The notes beneath the pieces are model-generated. The model was not told the origin of the DNA, did no database searches, and saw only the letters and a program-made list of their open reading frames with translations. The translations under genes and the position numbers were made by a program. From Acidobacteriota bacterium (GTDB taxonomy: Bacteria; Acidobacteriota; Terriglobia; Acidiferrales; UBA7541): a DNA stretch of 64,000 bases. This document shows, in pieces, positions 61,913 through 64,000 of the stretch (its first letter is position 1; every line of letters starts with the position of its first letter). The stretch lies in the NCBI GenBank assembly GCA_021832085.1, contig JAKBLM010000012.1, positions 20,782 to 84,781 of the forward strand. Reading direction: 5' to 3'.

Positions 61913-61970
61913 ATACCACCATCCACAGCACGAGGCAAGTATTCCACAGCAATTAGAGAGAAAATATAAC

Positions 61971-62960
61971 ATGAAAACAGAAAAGATACTTGTTACGGGC
62001 GGTTTTGGCTTCATTGGTAGTCACTTGGTGGAACGTCTACTAAAAGATCCGAACACCTGCGTCCATGTCGTGGATTCCATGGTGACGAGTCCAATTGATC
62101 TACAAGCGTTTTTGTCCCGAGTCCAGGGGGATGGGCGTTTGACATATGATATTATTACTGTCGGTGAGTATCTGTCTCACCCTGACCTCCCAAGATTTGA
62201 CAAGATCTACCATCTTGCTTCGGTCGTCGGCCCGGTTGGTGTTCTCGACTACGGAGGCCGTATCGTCCAGTCGATTGTTTCCGATACGTACGCGATCGCC
62301 GAATATTGCATGAAAGAAAGCGCGCGACTCTGCGATATTTCCACAAGCGAGATTTATGGCGGCGGACGCGACGGGTACTGCTCGGAGGCGGACGCGAAAA
62401 TTATTCCGCCTAAAGTCACCGTACGGCTCGAGTACGCAGTTGGAAAGCTTGCCTGCGAAGTAGCCCTGATTAACCTGCATCGCCTTCAAGGACTTTCTGT
62501 GGTGATTGTCCGTCCCTTTAATGTCGCCGGTCCCCGTCAGGCACCGCGGGGTGGATTTGTTTTGCCGCGGTTCATCCGCCAGGCATTGGCGGACGAGCCA
62601 ATCACCGTCTATGGCGACGGCAAAATGATTCGCGCCTTTACGCACGTGGAAGACATGGTGGAAGGCATCCTATCCGTGATGGAACGGGGATGCCCTGGGG
62701 AGGCGTACAATATCGGCAATCCGGCGAACAAAACAACCATCGCCGCTCTGGCTCAAAAGGTGGTTGAAATCACACAAAGTACCAGCAAGATCGTACATGT
62801 CGATCCCAAAAAGCTCTGGGGGCGATTTTTCGAAGAGGCGAATGACAAATTTCCTGACGCCGACCGTGCGATAAACGACTTGGGATGGCGTCCGAAACAC
62901 GATTTGGATTCCACCATCAAGGACACTGTGCGCTACATCGCGGAAGGGCGCCGTGACTGA
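61971..62960 (+). CDS. NAD-dependent epimerase/dehydratase (extended SDR)
   Basis: A 329-residue extended short-chain dehydrogenase acting on nucleotide sugars. NAD-binding TGGFGFIGSHLVERLL (Gly10, Gly13, Gly16), the catalytic YAVGK (Tyr/Lys) near residue 156, DISTSEIYGGG, RPFNVAGPRQ and VYGDGKMIRAFTHVEDMVEG. It resembles UDP-glucuronate decarboxylase or UDP-glucose 4-epimerase types; the substrate cannot be fixed. The ATG at 61971 follows GAGAGAAAATATAAC, deciding the start; the preceding gene ends 58 nt before. The next gene starts inside its last codons. Confidence 0.85.
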   Translation: MKTEKILVTGGFGFIGSHLVERLLKDPNTCVHVVDSMVTSPIDLQAFLSRVQGDGRLTYDIITVGEYLSHPDLPRFDKIYHLASVVGPVGVLDYGGRIVQSIVSDTYAIAEYCMKESARLCDISTSEIYGGGRDGYCSEADAKIIPPKVTVRLEYAVGKLACEVALINLHRLQGLSVVIVRPFNVAGPRQAPRGGFVLPRFIRQALADEPITVYGDGKMIRAFTHVEDMVEGILSVMERGCPGEAYNIGNPANKTTIAALAQKVVEITQSTSKIVHVDPKKLWGRFFEEANDKFPDADRAINDLGWRPKHDLDSTIKDTVRYIAEGRRD

Positions 62961-63849
62961 TTGCATTGTACCAAATCTCGGTCCATGTGCGGCGGATGGT
63001 CCAACGATCAGCGTAGTGATGCCCACCTTTCACCGCGCTCACCAGATTGGAGACAGCATCCGCTCCTTGTTGCACGGAACGTGGAACGATTTCGAGCTCC
63101 TAGTCTGTGACGACGGCGAGGGGGAAGATGGAACGCAAGACGCGGTGGCAAGTGCTGCTGGCGGCGACCCCAGGGTTATATATTACAAGAATGCCCGTCG
63201 TCTGGGCATGCCGGGGAACCTTAACTCTGGAATCGAGCGAACAGTCGGTCGCTATATAGCCGTCTGCCACGACCATGACCTTTATGCCCCTGATTTTCTC
63301 TCCGCTATGCGTGAAGCCTTGGCTTCGCATCCGTCTGCGCTGTACGTTCACTGCGGGATTGCCGTCGTAGATCAGGCGGGTAACATTACCGGGGAACACA
63401 TTGGAGTGTGGCCGGCCCTGACTGAAGGAAATGAATGGCTGCGCTTTATGCTCCACAGCCTCCATTGTCCTGTCTGTGCCCTCACGTTGGTTCGCCGTGA
63501 GGCGCATGAGAAGTACGGCCTTTACGATCCCACATACGGGTTTGTGGCGGACGTCGAGTTGTGGTTAAGGTTGGCAGCTCGAGGGGATGTCGTGTATGTT
63601 GCCCGTCCGCTCATCCGTGTGCGTGAGCGGGAGGCCAACCACTGGGCCAATGGCCAATCCTCCCGCCATATGAGGAGCATTGCGGCCGCACAGCGAAAAT
63701 ATGTGGGCCATGCGGGCGGCGTGCTGAAATCTGCGGCCTATCGCCTTCGAATCGAAGCCAATCTTTCTCGCGCGGCCATCCGCGCTGGGGCGCATCGCGC
63801 GTACAGGGTCTACCGTGTGTCCTCACACCACGCAGTAACCGAAGGGTAG
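62953..63849 (+). CDS. Family-2 glycosyltransferase
   Basis: A 298-residue GT-A fold transferase building the repeat unit of the polysaccharide. N-terminal nucleotide-sugar part: TISVVMPTFHRAHQIGDSIR, FELLVCDDGEGEDGT and a later acidic patch CHDHDLYAPDF, in place of a canonical DxD. It then has CPVCALTLVRREAHEKYGLY and LIRVREREANHW. GTG start at 62953 overlapping the epimerase stop by 8 nt. The acceptor and donor are unknown. Next gene presumably begins beyond 63850. Confidence 0.85.
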   Translation: MTDCIVPNLGPCAADGPTISVVMPTFHRAHQIGDSIRSLLHGTWNDFELLVCDDGEGEDGTQDAVASAAGGDPRVIYYKNARRLGMPGNLNSGIERTVGRYIAVCHDHDLYAPDFLSAMREALASHPSALYVHCGIAVVDQAGNITGEHIGVWPALTEGNEWLRFMLHSLHCPVCALTLVRREAHEKYGLYDPTYGFVADVELWLRLAARGDVVYVARPLIRVREREANHWANGQSSRHMRSIAAAQRKYVGHAGGVLKSAAYRLRIEANLSRAAIRAGAHRAYRVYRVSSHHAVTEG

Positions 63850-64000
63850 TCTTTTTCAACCACGCTGACTTACACCCAAATAATGCACAGAATTGGGCCT
63901 CATCGGGGCTTGTCATCTGATTGTGCCCCTGGTCGCTTTCGCTGGCTGGCGTCTTGAGGTTCGTCGAGGTTGGCCTTTTGTCGATCTCCTTGCCTCTGGC
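63850..64000. other. Window end after the glycosyltransferase
   Basis: About 150 bases with no supportable gene start; a short frame at 63882 (ATGCACAGAATTGGG) ends after 25 codons. The next gene of the locus is probably beyond the window. Confidence 0.4.

Noticed and set aside
63882..63959. Small ORF after the glycosyltransferase
   Set aside because: 25 codons, no ribosome-binding site and no recognisable motif.

Overview
The window reads as a chromosome segment of a GC-rich Gram-negative bacterium, most likely an Acidobacteriota (order Terriglobales-like). This placement is inferred from gene families common in that phylum: a MacB/FtsX-type orphan permease, an HTH-transmembrane-PD40 protein, a very large secreted beta-propeller/IPT protein, a CUAEP-tail radical SAM selenoprotein and a nuo operon with fused nuoCD. 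No rRNA, tRNA, CRISPR array or insertion sequence was found.

Layout. 1-2.4 kb (minus): start of a kdp potassium-pump operon (small membrane protein, kdpF, kdpA, kdpB cut by the window edge). 3.0-5.3 kb: small metabolic and stress genes (stand-alone Lrp/AsnC RAM domain, flavin reductase, AhpD-like protein, DUF488). 5.3-19.9 kb: complete 13-gene NADH dehydrogenase operon nuoAB(CD)EFGHIJKLMN with a visible promoter. 20.3-26.8 kb: cold-shock protein, Crp/Fnr regulator, hemerythrin, ABC-type permease, PEBP lipoprotein and an AmrS-like radical SAM enzyme. 27.0-31.5 kb: a 1500-residue secreted propeller protein with a strong terminator. 31.7-34.7 kb: a radical SAM gene whose apparent stop is an in-frame UGA inside a CUAEP tail, so probably a selenocysteine protein, followed by an ATP-grasp ligase. 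34.7-38.7 kb: YggX, glucokinase and a secreted six-hairpin glycosidase. 39.4-43 kb: an orphan Flp pilin gene, a PAS-LuxR regulator and the HTH-PD40 protein.

43.4-52 kb holds a duplicated module. Each copy has a LuxR-type regulator with a receiver lacking the phospho-acceptor Asp (plus strand), facing a two-gene operon on the minus strand: a TonB-C-domain protein and an exported protein with a degenerate M48 peptidase motif. A 693-bp tract shared by the copies differs at only two positions while its flanks have diverged, which suggests recent gene conversion. A degraded FecR-like gene sits between the copies.

52.3-63.9 kb is an exopolysaccharide locus. It opens with another acceptor-less receiver protein and two secreted FecR-like proteins, then Wza-type export protein, Wzc-type tyrosine autokinase, NusG/UpxY-type antiterminator, a frameshifted FkbM methyltransferase, a truncated methyltransferase, a Wzx-type flippase, an NAD-dependent sugar epimerase and a family-2 glycosyltransferase. 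The last 4 kb look lower in GC than the rest and carry broken genes, as expected for a variable sugar cassette.
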